This document shows positions 25,842 through 36,603 of a DNA stretch of 43,335 nucleotides, in pieces. Numbering within the stretch: position 1 is the stretch's first letter; each line of letters begins with the position of its first letter. A program made the position numbers and the translations under genes. Below the pieces are notes generated by a model. It had not been told where the DNA came from. It saw only the letters and a list, made by a program, of their open reading frames with translations, and ran no database searches. Source of the DNA: Gammaproteobacteria bacterium (lineage in GTDB: Bacteria; Pseudomonadota; Gammaproteobacteria; Arenicellales; Arenicellaceae). The DNA is taken from positions 1 through 43,335 of the forward strand of contig JAKVBA010000003.1 in the NCBI GenBank assembly GCA_022447525.1, written 5' to 3'.

Positions 25842-26332
25842 GTTCTTTGAAGGCTACGGTTAGCCGAAAAATTCTCTGACAACCTACTATTGATAAAATA
25901 AATGCCCAGATATAAGGGTTCTCAATAGTTTCAAGTAGTCTAGAAGGATGACTTAGGAGGTAAGTTGCAGTATAATTTGCCTCCCATTGGAGTAAGGCAG
26001 AATAAAGTTCTGTTAATTTGGGTTATATAAAATAAAATTCAAAAAGGCGTAAACGCGTCACTAAGCTTTAGCAGTGGTTGGATTCTGTGCCAACTCCATG
26101 CAAGGCTTTCACTAACTCACGGAGATCCCATTGGGTTCTGGCTGAGTTTCAAAATGAAACAAGCTTACAGACTTGTATCGTATTCCTCAGTGGCATACGA
26201 GGGTGCGGTTCGGCACCTCTAAAAGACGAAGTGGTTAGGATCAGAGACTAACGCATTCGTTCTTTGTGATTGGTTTTTAACCATGGCGTTGTGCCTATTT
26301 GCTCTCGCCAATGATTAAGTAAGGTATGACTC
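25842..26332. other. aroK-gltB intergenic region and probable gltB leader, 491 bases
   Basis: No gene is seen. A strong candidate promoter lies at 25948-25976, so about 350 bases would be transcribed ahead of gltB. That leader holds several small possible stems: GTTGG/CCAAC (26077-26094), GTTTC/GAAAC (26146-26160), CGTAT/ATACG (26179-26199), a 7-base stem GAGG(G)TGC/GCACCTC (26199-26219) and GTTAG/CTAAC (26234-26252). The CGTAT and GAGG stems share base 26199 and would exclude each other. Five-base stems are common by chance, so a structured regulatory RNA is only a possibility. No trace of aroB or a SPOR gene was recognised here. Confidence 0.5.
25948..25976 (+). promoter_or_regulatory. Candidate gltB promoter with consensus -10
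   Basis: ATGACT (25948-25953), a 17-base spacer and a perfect TATAAT (25971-25976) give a good sigma-70 promoter. The -10 lies within an imperfect inverted repeat, GGAGGTAA (25956-25963) against TTGCCTCC (25977-25984), which could be an operator. Transcription would begin near 25983. Confidence 0.6.
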
Positions 26333-29300
26333 ATGACCAACATGTACCATAAAGAAGGTGGCCTATATCGGCCAGAATTCGAAAGAGATAACTGCGGCTT
26401 TGGATTGATCGCCCAGATGGATGGTAAAGCCAGCCATTGGTTAATAAAAACGGCGATTAGTGCTCTAGCTCGTTTGACGCACCGTGGTGCTGTTGCCGCT
26501 GATGGTAAAACTGGCGATGGTTGCGGAATCTTAATGGCAATGCCGGATTCGTTCATGCGAATAGCCGCGCAGGAGACCGGGTTAACTCTGTCGGACGACT
26601 TTGCTACGGGACTGGTCTTTCTCAATGCGGTAACGTCTGAGAATGCGAAAGCTGTTTTAAATAGCGAATTAGAAGCTGAGGGTCTATCGGTTGCTGGTTG
26701 GAGGATTATTCCAACCGATGAATCTGCTCTGGGTGAACAAGCGAAAGCATCGGTGCCCTTGATCGAACAAGTATTTGTTAACTCTCCAGACGGAGAGTCG
26801 CAGAACAGTTTTGAAAGAAAATTATTTCTCGCTCGACGCAGAGCGGAAAAAAAGATTTGGGAAACGGATCCTGACTTTTATATTCCAAGCCTTTCATGCA
26901 AAGTGATTTTATACAAAGGGCTGGTGATGCCAGAATACCTGCCTGTTTTTTATAAGGACTTGAATGATGAGCGCATGGAATCTTCTCTTTGTTTATTTCA
27001 TCAACGCTTTTCCACAAATACTCTGCCACAATGGAGACTCGCTCAGCCTTTCCGCTACTTAGCTCATAATGGAGAAATAAATACCATTCAAGGCAACCGA
27101 AATTGGGCAATTGCGCGTGGAGCCAAGCTGAAATCTCCAGTTCTTCCAAATCTGAGTGATGCCGCTCCGTTCGTAAATAAAACGGGGTCAGACTCCATGA
27201 GTCTGGATAATATGTTAGAGGTTTATTTGATGGGAGGCATGGATATATTTCGTGCAACTCAATCGTTGGTGCCTCCTGCATGGCAAAACGCAGAGCACAT
27301 CGACCCAGATTTGAAAGCATTTTATCGCTATCAAGCTATTCATGCCGAACCATGGGATGGCCCTGCCGGTATAGTATTGACTGATGGGCGATATGCCTCG
27401 TGTGCGTTGGATAGAAACGGGCTGAGGCCCGCTCGCTATGTCGTAACTAAAGACAGAGTCATTACCCTAGCCTCTGAGGTGGGGGTTTATGATTATGACG
27501 AGCTCGACGTCATAGAAAAGGGTAGATTAAAGCCGGGTCAAATGATGGCAGTGGACACGCAGACTGGGCAGATTATTAGTCCAGACCATATCCATGAGAG
27601 GATTAAAACTCAGCACCCATACAAGGCTTGGTTGAAGAAGCACGTTGTGCGCTTAAAGTCAGGGCTGACCGAGCAAGAGGAGACAGTAAAGCTTAACTCC
27701 GCGTCTTTGAAGATCTATCAAAAGCTTTTCCAGATTACTAACGAAGAGTGTACCGACGTTATTCGTGTGCTTGCTGAATCAGCTCAAGAAGCTACTGGCT
27801 CGATGGGCGATGATACGCCAATGGCCGTCTTATCTATGCGTCATAGAATGCTGAGCGATTATTTTAGACAACAATTTGCCCAAGTAACTAATCCTCCTAT
27901 CGATCCACTTAGAGAACAGATCGTGATGTCGCTAGAGACCTATTTTGGCGCAGAATCTGGTTTGTTTGAGCCTAGTGAAAGGATGGCTAAATCAATCGTG
28001 GTGGATTCACCTGTTTTGTCGACGGCAAAATATCAAAAGCTAATTACTCATGACGATCCTAATTTCAAAAGCCATATCATCGACATTACATATGGTTTGA
28101 ATGAGTCTTTATCTAATCGTGTGAAGGCCATACGCGATGAGGCCGAGCAAGCGGTCAGAGAAGGTACAAGAATGATTGTTCTCTCTGATCGAAATATTGC
28201 TAAAGATCGATTACCTGTTCAAGCACTGTTGGCAACTGGGGCTGTGCATCATGTTTTGACCGAGTCTGGCTTGCGTTGTAACGCAAACATCCTCGTGGAT
28301 ACTGCTACCGCAAGAGATTCGCATCAATTTGCGGTGTTGATCGGCTACGGTGCAACTGCGATACACCCTTATTTGGCGTATGAAACGATCAACGACATGC
28401 ACCGCGCAGGTAAGACCAAAGGTGAATTAACCGTATTGTTGAGGCAATACCGCAAGGGCGTCAACAAAGGGTTATATAAGATCATCTCAAAGATGGGAAT
28501 ATCCACGATTCACAGCTATCGCGGTGCTCAATTATTCGAAGCTGTTGGCTTAGCAGATGAAGTGGTCGAGACTTGTTTTAGTGGCACCACGAGCCGAATT
28601 CAAGGCAGTACATTCCAACACCTGGAAAATGATCAAAGAGTTTTGGCATCATTTGCATGGGATGCACAAACTGGCCTAGAGCAAGGCGGTCTGCTTAAGT
28701 TTATTCATGGCGGTGAGTATCACGCTTACAACCCTGATGTTGTCAGAACAATGCACGCGGCGGTTGAGAGTGGCGATTATGATCTCTACAAAGACTATGC
28801 CGATACGGTAAATCTTCGTAAACCGATGGTACTTCGTGACTTGATGAAATTGCGCGAGGATTTGGACCCTGTCTCGATTGATGAGGTTGAATCATGGGAA
28901 GATATCGTATTACGTTTTGATAGCGCTGGTATGTCATTGGGGGCATTGTCTCCTGAAGCTCACGAGTCGCTCGCTGAAGCGATGAATACCCTAGGTGGGC
29001 GATCTAATTCAGGCGAGGGTGGCGAAGATGCAGCACGCTACGGCACGCCTAAGATGTCTAAGATTAAACAGGTCGCGTCAGGCCGTTTTGGTGTAACACC
29101 GCACTACCTGGTTAATGCTGAAGTGTTACAAATCAAAGTAGCACAAGGCGCTAAGCCCGGTGAGGGCGGTCAGTTACCCGGACACAAGGTCAACAGCCTT
29201 ATAGCTCGCCTTCGATACTCGCGTCCTGGTGTGGCTCTGATTTCACCTCCACCACACCACGATATTTATTCAATCGAAGACTTGGCACAGCTCATTTTTG

Positions 29301-30790
29301 ATCTAAAACAAGTTAATCCTCAAGCCTTGGTGTCGGTCAAATTGGTAGCCGAGGCGGGTGTTGGAACCATTGCTGCTGGCGTTGCTAAAGCGTATGCAGA
29401 TTTAATAACAATTTCTGGCTACGATGGCGGCACGGGGGCAAGCCCTTTGACCTCAGTTCGATATGCTGGATCGCCATGGGAATTAGGACTTACTGAAGCG
29501 CATCAAGCCTTACGCGCTAATGATTTGCGTGACAAAGTCAGACTTCAGACTGATGGTGGCCTTAAGACCGGCCTTGATGTTGTCAAGGCGGCTATTTTAG
29601 GAGCAGAGAGCTTTGGTTTTGGCACTGGGCCAATGGTCGCATTGGGTTGTAAATATTTAAGAATTTGCCATTTGAATAACTGTGCGACGGGTGTTGCAAC
29701 ACAGCACAATGTATTACGCCAAAAGCATTATGTGGGAACCGTTGATCGTGCAGTGAACTACTTTAAGTTTATTGCAATGGAAACGCGTGAATGGATGGCG
29801 AAACTTGGGGTAACTCAGTTAACCGATTTGATCGGTCGAACTGACTTACTCGAGGTGCTTGAAGGTGAAACTGAAAAGCAGCGCGGTCTTGATTTGAGTC
29901 AAATTTTATCAAGCGACTACGTTTCTGACGAAAAACCACAATATTGCGTTGAGCCTAAAAACGATCCTTTTGATAAGGCTGAATTGGCCGAGCAGATGGT
30001 TGCTGAAATGCTGCCTGCTATTCAGTCAAAGTCTGGTGGTGAGTTCTCATACGAGGTTAAAAATATCCACCGATCTATCGGTGCTCGTCTATCAGGCGAA
30101 ATTGCTAAAGCGCATGGGCATGATGGTTTGATAGATTCCCCGCTAACCTTAAATCTCTATGGTAATGCTGGCCAAAGTTTTGCAGTATGGAACGCAAATG
30201 GCCTGAACATTAATCTAGAAGGCGATGCTAACGATTACGTCGGTAAAGGTATGTCGGGAGGCCGAGTTTCGATCTATCCCGCGAAGGGATCAAGAATCGT
30301 AGCGGCTGAGTCGACAATTATTGGTAATACTTGTCTTTATGGTGCTACTGGGGGTGAGCTATTTGCTGCTGGTAAAGCTGGTGAACGTTTTGCGGTTCGA
30401 AACTCGGGTGCTTTTGCTGTTGTTGAAGGGCTTGGTGACCACGGTTGTGAGTACATGACTGGCGGAGCCGTCTGTGTGCTCGGCGAAACCGGCGTAAACT
30501 TTGGTGCGGGTATGACGGGTGGTGTGGCTTTCGTTCTTGACGAAGACAGACGATTTATTGACCGCTACAACCATGAGTTGATCGATACCTATCGTTTGAT
30601 GCCAGAAGCCATGGAATCTTATGCGTTGTTCTTGCAAACCATGATCGAAAAGCACGTCGCTGCTACGGGCAGTGTTCGCGGAGCTGAAATTCTAGAAGAC
30701 TTTGCCGACTATATGCCGAGTTTTTGGATGATCAAGCCCAAGGCGAGTGACCTCGAGACCCTAATTGATTCACTGAGCGCCGCTGCATAG
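26333..30790 (+). CDS. gltB: Glutamate synthase (NADPH) large subunit
   Basis: Transfers the amide of glutamine to 2-oxoglutarate, giving two glutamates. The 1485-residue chain begins with a 20-residue propeptide; Cys21 in RDNCGFGL becomes the N-terminal nucleophile of the class II glutaminase domain. A central helical domain and the FMN-binding synthase domain follow, with [12 protein letters not shown] and the 3Fe-4S cluster cysteines in [17 protein letters not shown]-terminal GXGXG beta-helix domain ends the chain ([30 protein letters not shown]). The ATG at 26333 has AAGGT seven bases upstream. It is followed 21 bases later by gltD. Full length. Confidence 0.98.
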   Translation: MTNMYHKEGGLYRPEFERDNCGFGLIAQMDGKASHWLIKTAISALARLTHRGAVAADGKTGDGCGILMAMPDSFMRIAAQETGLTLSDDFATGLVFLNAVTSENAKAVLNSELEAEGLSVAGWRIIPTDESALGEQAKASVPLIEQVFVNSPDGESQNSFERKLFLARRRAEKKIWETDPDFYIPSLSCKVILYKGLVMPEYLPVFYKDLNDERMESSLCLFHQRFSTNTLPQWRLAQPFRYLAHNGEINTIQGNRNWAIARGAKLKSPVLPNLSDAAPFVNKTGSDSMSLDNMLEVYLMGGMDIFRATQSLVPPAWQNAEHIDPDLKAFYRYQAIHAEPWDGPAGIVLTDGRYASCALDRNGLRPARYVVTKDRVITLASEVGVYDYDELDVIEKGRLKPGQMMAVDTQTGQIISPDHIHERIKTQHPYKAWLKKHVVRLKSGLTEQEETVKLNSASLKIYQKLFQITNEECTDVIRVLAESAQEATGSMGDDTPMAVLSMRHRMLSDYFRQQFAQVTNPPIDPLREQIVMSLETYFGAESGLFEPSERMAKSIVVDSPVLSTAKYQKLITHDDPNFKSHIIDITYGLNESLSNRVKAIRDEAEQAVREGTRMIVLSDRNIAKDRLPVQALLATGAVHHVLTESGLRCNANILVDTATARDSHQFAVLIGYGATAIHPYLAYETINDMHRAGKTKGELTVLLRQYRKGVNKGLYKIISKMGISTIHSYRGAQLFEAVGLADEVVETCFSGTTSRIQGSTFQHLENDQRVLASFAWDAQTGLEQGGLLKFIHGGEYHAYNPDVVRTMHAAVESGDYDLYKDYADTVNLRKPMVLRDLMKLREDLDPVSIDEVESWEDIVLRFDSAGMSLGALSPEAHESLAEAMNTLGGRSNSGEGGEDAARYGTPKMSKIKQVASGRFGVTPHYLVNAEVLQIKVAQGAKPGEGGQLPGHKVNSLIARLRYSRPGVALISPPPHHDIYSIEDLAQLIFDLKQVNPQALVSVKLVAEAGVGTIAAGVAKAYADLITISGYDGGTGASPLTSVRYAGSPWELGLTEAHQALRANDLRDKVRLQTDGGLKTGLDVVKAAILGAESFGFGTGPMVALGCKYLRICHLNNCATGVATQHNVLRQKHYVGTVDRAVNYFKFIAMETREWMAKLGVTQLTDLIGRTDLLEVLEGETEKQRGLDLSQILSSDYVSDEKPQYCVEPKNDPFDKAELAEQMVAEMLPAIQSKSGGEFSYEVKNIHRSIGARLSGEIAKAHGHDGLIDSPLTLNLYGNAGQSFAVWNANGLNINLEGDANDYVGKGMSGGRVSIYPAKGSRIVAAESTIIGNTCLYGATGGELFAAGKAGERFAVRNSGAFAVVEGLGDHGCEYMTGGAVCVLGETGVNFGAGMTGGVAFVLDEDRRFIDRYNHELIDTYRLMPEAMESYALFLQTMIEKHVAATGSVRGAEILEDFADYMPSFWMIKPKASDLETLIDSLSAAA

Positions 30791-32224
<1,434 letters not shown>

Positions 32225-32837
32225 GAGTAAGCTGCTAAAAAATTGACGATGGTCACTAAAGAGATCATGCTTAATTTAGTTTAGTCCGTTGCCAGTGCTA
32301 TGGATGGCACTCAGTTGTCTCTTAGCGGCTTCCCCTTCACCTCTGCGAGAGTGCTTTCCTATGTCCTATATCATTTTTGGTCCCAGATCATTTTTGTATG
32401 TCTAAGGGTGCATTTCCTAGGGTAGCTACTTATGCCATAGGGGTTTACTCGATTGTAGCGATTTCTATAGTTGTCTCCTTATACTTTGATTGGATTGAAT
32501 GGTGCTTTTATCAAACTGAGTATTATCATGATAGTTGATGCATCAATATAGTTCTTGTTTGGTACTGTCTGGCAAATACGTAGGCATCGACCCATAGCTA
32601 GTTATTTTGCGTTTAGTAAAGCACTGCGCTGAATGAATTTAGGAAGGCATTTCTGTCCGATAAATAAATAGGCAGTTTGTAATGTAACTGAAACGGATAG
32701 GTATTAAACTCCACTCCAGCTTGATCGGCTCTTAGTGCTCGTCTTGCGATACCCTAACCACCGAATGCTCTGTTATAGAAATAGCTAATTACTTATCTCT
32801 CACAGATCTTTAACACATACCTTACCCAACAAACCCT
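32225..32837. other. Intergenic region after gltD, 613 bases
   Basis: This gap separates gltD from the exeM-like gene. It holds one short open frame (32398-32538) and a 10-base direct repeat ATCATTTTTG at 32370-32379 and 32387-32396. I found no convincing promoter, terminator or RNA gene. The region looks like the edge of an inserted or rearranged segment, but no integrase, terminal repeat or tRNA is visible. Confidence 0.5.
32398..32538 (+). CDS. Possible 46-residue single-helix membrane peptide
   Basis: ATG at 32398 opens a 46-codon frame ending at TGA 32536-32538. The product has a short basic N-terminus (MSKGAFPR), one strongly hydrophobic helix (about residues 10-30, AIGVYSIVAISIVVSLYF) and an aromatic, acidic tail (DWIEWCFYQTEYYHDS). 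That is the profile of bacterial small membrane proteins. Against it, there is no Shine-Dalgarno sequence and I know no homologue. It might also be the relic of a longer membrane protein. Low confidence. Confidence 0.3.
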   Translation: MSKGAFPRVATYAIGVYSIVAISIVVSLYFDWIEWCFYQTEYYHDS

Positions 32838-35534
32838 ATGAAAACAAAACTGCTATCGGCAGCGTTATTGGCGATCTTTTCGGCTACTGTTAATGCTGTC
32901 CAAATAAACGAAATTCGTATTGATCAGCCAAGTTCTGATGTTGATGAATACTTTGAATTAAAAGGCGAACCCAATGAATCTTTGAATGGCCTGAGTTATA
33001 TCGTAATTGGTGATGGTTCCAATGGCGACGGCAACTTGGATGCCGCTGTAAGTTTAGACGGACTTAGCCTGAATTCAGATGGTTTGCTGTTAGTTGCCAA
33101 AAACTATCTGACACTTGGAACGCCAGATGAAATACGCTCATTTGCTTTTGAAAACAGTGACAATGTGACTCACGCTTTGATCCGCAATACCTCATTGTCC
33201 GCCAACGACGATTTGGATACAGATAATGATGGTGTGTTAGATGGAGACTTTAATAGCCAAATCGTAGATTCCATTGCATTGCTCGAAACACCTGATTCGG
33301 GTGATGCGTTCTATGGCTCTAACACAGTAGGACCCGCAGGTAATTTTGTTCCTGCTCATGTCTTTCTTTGTCCTGAAGGCTGGCAGATAGGAGAATTTGC
33401 ACCCGAGGACAGCAATGACTCGCCTGGTGCAAATAATGACTGTCAAGGTGGCGGCGGTCCTGTCGACCCTGTTATTTCGGTGGTGAAAATTTATGATATT
33501 CAGTCTGACATGGACAGCAGCCCTCTAGAGGGTCAAGTTGTGAAAACAACCGGTGTGGTCACTGCCGATTTTCAAGGCAATGATGAGTTGCGCGGCTTTT
33601 ATCTTCAAGATGAAGATGGTGATGACAATGAGTCCACTTCAGATGGAATTTTCGTGTTTACGCCGTCTTTGTCAGATGAACTTGATGTCAGTGTCGGAGA
33701 TCGAATTGAGGTAACTGCTGAGGTCGATGAGTTCTTTGGTTTGACCGAACTGAAAAACGTAAGCCAAGTAGTGGAGCTGGGAACTGGCACAATTTTACCT
33801 ACTCCGTTAATTCTGCCTGAGCTAGAGGACGGTGATCTTGAGCGAGTCGAAGGAATGTTAGTTGAGACAACTGATACGATGACGGTATCTCAAACGTTTT
33901 TCTTGAGCCGCTTTGGTCAATTGACTCTTGCTTCCCCGAACGATGAAGGAGGTGCGGGTCGTTTATTTCAACCTACCAATCTGTTTGCAGCCAATTCTCA
34001 AGAGGCTCAAGAGCTTCGTGATAGCAATGCACGTCGAAAGCTGGTGATCGATGATGGAAGTCGCCTGCAAAACCCCGCTGTAGTTCCCTATTTTACGGCT
34101 CCTGAAGATCCAATCCGAGCAGGGGATCAAATTACCTCGCTTGTGGGTGTGATTGATTATGGTCGCGTTGATGCAAATAGTCCTGCTACAAGTGATTATA
34201 TTCTTCAACCAATCCAAGCACCGATTATTCTAAAGTCTAATCCAAGAACCAATACTCCAGCTAACGTGGCTGGTTCACTAAAGGTGGCTAGTTTTAATGT
34301 TCTCAATTTTTTCTCTAATATTGATAGTGGACAAAGTGTTTGTGGGACCGGGAATCAAGGTTGTCGTGGAGCCGATAGTGAAGAGGAATTGGAGCGTCAA
34401 ACTGACAAGCTAGTGGCGGCTATCGAGGCTATTGATGCTGATGTGTTGGGTGTGATCGAAATAGAGAATAATGGTTTCGACGAATCCAGCGCGATAGCTC
34501 AGCTAACCTCAGCCATTAATTCTGCGTATGGCAGTGAGGTATATAGCTTCGTAGTGCCAGAGGGGACCCAGTTTCTTGGCACTGACGCGATTGCCGTTGG
34601 ATTTTTATACAAGCCAAATTCCGTAGAAATTGTGGGGTCATCTGCGACGCTTGCAACTGGTGCATTTGATCAAACTTTGGAAAATGGTCGTTCACGTCAG
34701 CCATTGGCTGTGAGTTTTAGAGATCTTGGTGCCAACGCCATATTTACTGCGGTAATTAATCACTTTAAATCTAAAAGGCCCTCGAGCACTCCACTTGGTG
34801 ACCTAAATGACGACCAAGGGGATGGACAAGGCGCATTTAACCTCAGAAGAACCGAAGCTGCGAACGATTTAGTAGCGTGGTTAGCCAGTTCTCCAACGGG
34901 TGTTGAGGAGAGCGATATTCTAATAATGGGTGATTTAAATGCCTATGCGGAAGAAGATCCAATGTTGGCATTAGGCTCTCAGGGTTATGCCGATTTGATT
35001 CAAATCTACAATGGAACAGAAGGCTACTCCTTTACCTTTGACGGTCAAGCGGGCTCACTTGATCATGCTCTTGCTTCAACAAGTTTAGTAGATCAGGTAA
35101 CGGGAGTGACTGAATGGCACATCAATACAGATGAATCGCCAGTGTTTGACTACAACTCTGAATTCAAGCCAGAGGGATATCATTTTAACACCCCCTTTAG
35201 ATCTTCAGACCACGATCCAGTAATTGTGGGATTGAGCCTCGTGCCAGAGTTTGTGGATTTGGACGGAGACCTGGTAGACGATCGTGAAGACGATTTGTGT
35301 GTTGCAACACCAGCTGGTGCATTGGTTAATTCCCAAGGGTGTAGTGGCCAACAATTGGTCGATTTAAGCTGTGAGCCTGTCTTCGCTGCTACGCCTTATA
35401 AATATAAGCGTTGCGTTATTAAACAAGTGGTCTCTGCCTACTCAGAAGGGCTCCTTACTAAGCGAGAAGCCCGATGGATTTATTGGAGAGCGGTGATTAG
35501 AGTATTTTTTCACTACTTTAAGAAGCGCCACTAA
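32838..35534 (+). CDS. ExeM/NucH family extracellular endonuclease
   Basis: A secreted, metal-dependent nuclease of 898 residues. A signal peptide ends near ATVNA. A lamin-tail-like domain covers about 20-200, an OB-fold region about 214-330, and an endonuclease/exonuclease/phosphatase domain about 478-800. The last shows the expected catalytic motifs: ASFNVLNFF, VIEIENNG, INHFKSKRPS, GDLNAYAEEDP, GSLDHALAS and SSDHDPV. After it come an Asp-rich, calcium-binding-like DLDGDLVDDREDD segment, four nearby cysteines and a basic C-terminus. Relatives degrade extracellular DNA for nutrient use or biofilm remodelling. No Shine-Dalgarno sequence precedes the ATG. It ends at a shared terminator, convergent with the barrel protein gene. 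Confidence 0.93.
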   Translation: MKTKLLSAALLAIFSATVNAVQINEIRIDQPSSDVDEYFELKGEPNESLNGLSYIVIGDGSNGDGNLDAAVSLDGLSLNSDGLLLVAKNYLTLGTPDEIRSFAFENSDNVTHALIRNTSLSANDDLDTDNDGVLDGDFNSQIVDSIALLETPDSGDAFYGSNTVGPAGNFVPAHVFLCPEGWQIGEFAPEDSNDSPGANNDCQGGGGPVDPVISVVKIYDIQSDMDSSPLEGQVVKTTGVVTADFQGNDELRGFYLQDEDGDDNESTSDGIFVFTPSLSDELDVSVGDRIEVTAEVDEFFGLTELKNVSQVVELGTGTILPTPLILPELEDGDLERVEGMLVETTDTMTVSQTFFLSRFGQLTLASPNDEGGAGRLFQPTNLFAANSQEAQELRDSNARRKLVIDDGSRLQNPAVVPYFTAPEDPIRAGDQITSLVGVIDYGRVDANSPATSDYILQPIQAPIILKSNPRTNTPANVAGSLKVASFNVLNFFSNIDSGQSVCGTGNQGCRGADSEEELERQTDKLVAAIEAIDADVLGVIEIENNGFDESSAIAQLTSAINSAYGSEVYSFVVPEGTQFLGTDAIAVGFLYKPNSVEIVGSSATLATGAFDQTLENGRSRQPLAVSFRDLGANAIFTAVINHFKSKRPSSTPLGDLNDDQGDGQGAFNLRRTEAANDLVAWLASSPTGVEESDILIMGDLNAYAEEDPMLALGSQGYADLIQIYNGTEGYSFTFDGQAGSLDHALASTSLVDQVTGVTEWHINTDESPVFDYNSEFKPEGYHFNTPFRSSDHDPVIVGLSLVPEFVDLDGDLVDDREDDLCVATPAGALVNSQGCSGQQLVDLSCEPVFAATPYKYKRCVIKQVVSAYSEGLLTKREARWIYWRAVIRVFFHYFKKRH

Positions 35535-35564
35535 ATTTGATTTAAACAGGTGTAGCGATGCCGA

Positions 35565-35593
35565 AAAGCCGAGGCCATGCCTCGGCTTTTTTA
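35565..35593. terminator. Bidirectional terminator between exeM-like and barrel genes
   Basis: AAAAGCCGAGGC (35565-35576) pairs perfectly with GCCTCGGCTTTT (35580-35591) over a CAT loop, followed by TT. It terminates both convergent genes; the stop codon of the minus-strand barrel gene lies at the edge of the stem (35591-35593). Confidence 0.92.
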
Positions 35594-36601
35594 TAGGCTG
35601 TATCGCAATGAAATAGTTGCTGTTGTGTCATTTAGGTTTATCGGGTCAAAAGCCACAATATCAAAACTTTGATCCTGATGATTAATCCCGAGGTTTAAGC
35701 TGAAACCGCGAGCTAGGTCCTTGCTTAGACCTATTGAGTAAGCATTGCTACTGCCGTCTTCTAACTCACCAAAATATGCCTCTACTGATCCACTCCACGT
35801 GCCTATTTTGCGTGTCGCCCCTAGAGCGATGAATTTGCGGTTTGCAGTTAGTTGATCAAATGACAAACTTTCCAGACCAATACTCGCATCGATTACCAAG
35901 TCACCGTAGGTCATTTCAGCGGTGAGGATGCCTGATTCGGACTCAATATCAAAGCTCTGCTCAGCAATTTGTATTGACTCGGTGTTACGAAAACGAATCG
36001 AAAAACGATAATCCTTGTTGCCGAGTGGACGCTGATATCCGGCTCCAACTTCAATGTTTCCATCTTGATCAGCCAGCGTGAAAATCTGACTGGGTCCAAG
36101 TCTTACGGTGTATGACACACCGTAATCGGATAAGCTTCCAAAACTATTATCTAGGTTTAAATTGGCGTTCCCCACGCCTCTTTTACGCCGAGTATTTTCT
36201 CTTACTTCCCCAGTCACATTGCCTAGAGAAACGCTACCCCAGCTACTGCTCAAATAAATGGCTACATTATCGGTGTAATGATCACCTTCCATATCTTCTG
36301 AATCGAGAACTCCCAAGTAGGCTGCCCCCAAAGTCCATGAGTTATCTAATTGGGTTTCAGCTCCAAGTTGAAACACGGAAGAGACAGACTCTATATTATC
36401 TCTCTCATTTGAGAGATCGAAACGAATATCACTTATCGAGCTCAACGTGAATGTTGTATCAGCGATGTGGGTAGCAATAGGTTCTTCGAATTTTGAGAGG
36501 CCTTCGTAATTTAAGTCTAACGAATGAGCGACCTGGCTCATACAGGCGAAGGGTAGCAAGGATAAGCAGCCTAGTTGATGTAATGATCTATCGAGTTTCA
36601 T
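35591..36601 (-). CDS. Outer-membrane beta-barrel protein, porin-like
   Basis: A 336-residue exported protein with a signal peptide (hydrophobic core near 10-25, likely cleavage after AHS). The mature part is made of alternating-residue beta strands with short turns, such as GAAYLGVLD, NVAIYLSSSWGSVSLG and RFSIRFRNTE, and it ends in a strand, TATISLRYSL. This is the pattern of an outer-membrane barrel. It resembles general porins, including a SWGSVSLGN segment like the strand preceding the constriction loop, but I cannot assign a substrate. Its start lies 2 bases after the haloperoxidase-like gene, and its ribosome site AAGGG is inside that gene's last codons. The two are therefore co-transcribed and probably act together at the cell surface. 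Confidence 0.8.
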   Translation of the reverse strand: MKLDRSLHQLGCLSLLPFACMSQVAHSLDLNYEGLSKFEEPIATHIADTTFTLSSISDIRFDLSNERDNIESVSSVFQLGAETQLDNSWTLGAAYLGVLDSEDMEGDHYTDNVAIYLSSSWGSVSLGNVTGEVRENTRRKRGVGNANLNLDNSFGSLSDYGVSYTVRLGPSQIFTLADQDGNIEVGAGYQRPLGNKDYRFSIRFRNTESIQIAEQSFDIESESGILTAEMTYGDLVIDASIGLESLSFDQLTANRKFIALGATRKIGTWSGSVEAYFGELEDGSSNAYSIGLSKDLARGFSLNLGINHQDQSFDIVAFDPINLNDTTATISLRYSL

Positions 36602-36603
36602 AG

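Noticed and set aside
26778-27320. Long open frame on the minus strand inside gltB (180 codons)
   Set aside because: Antisense shadow of a strongly conserved gene; no ribosome site or recognisable domain.
32293-32311. Possible hairpin after gltD (AGTGC/GCACT)
   Set aside because: Only five pairs and no T-run, so it is not a credible terminator.
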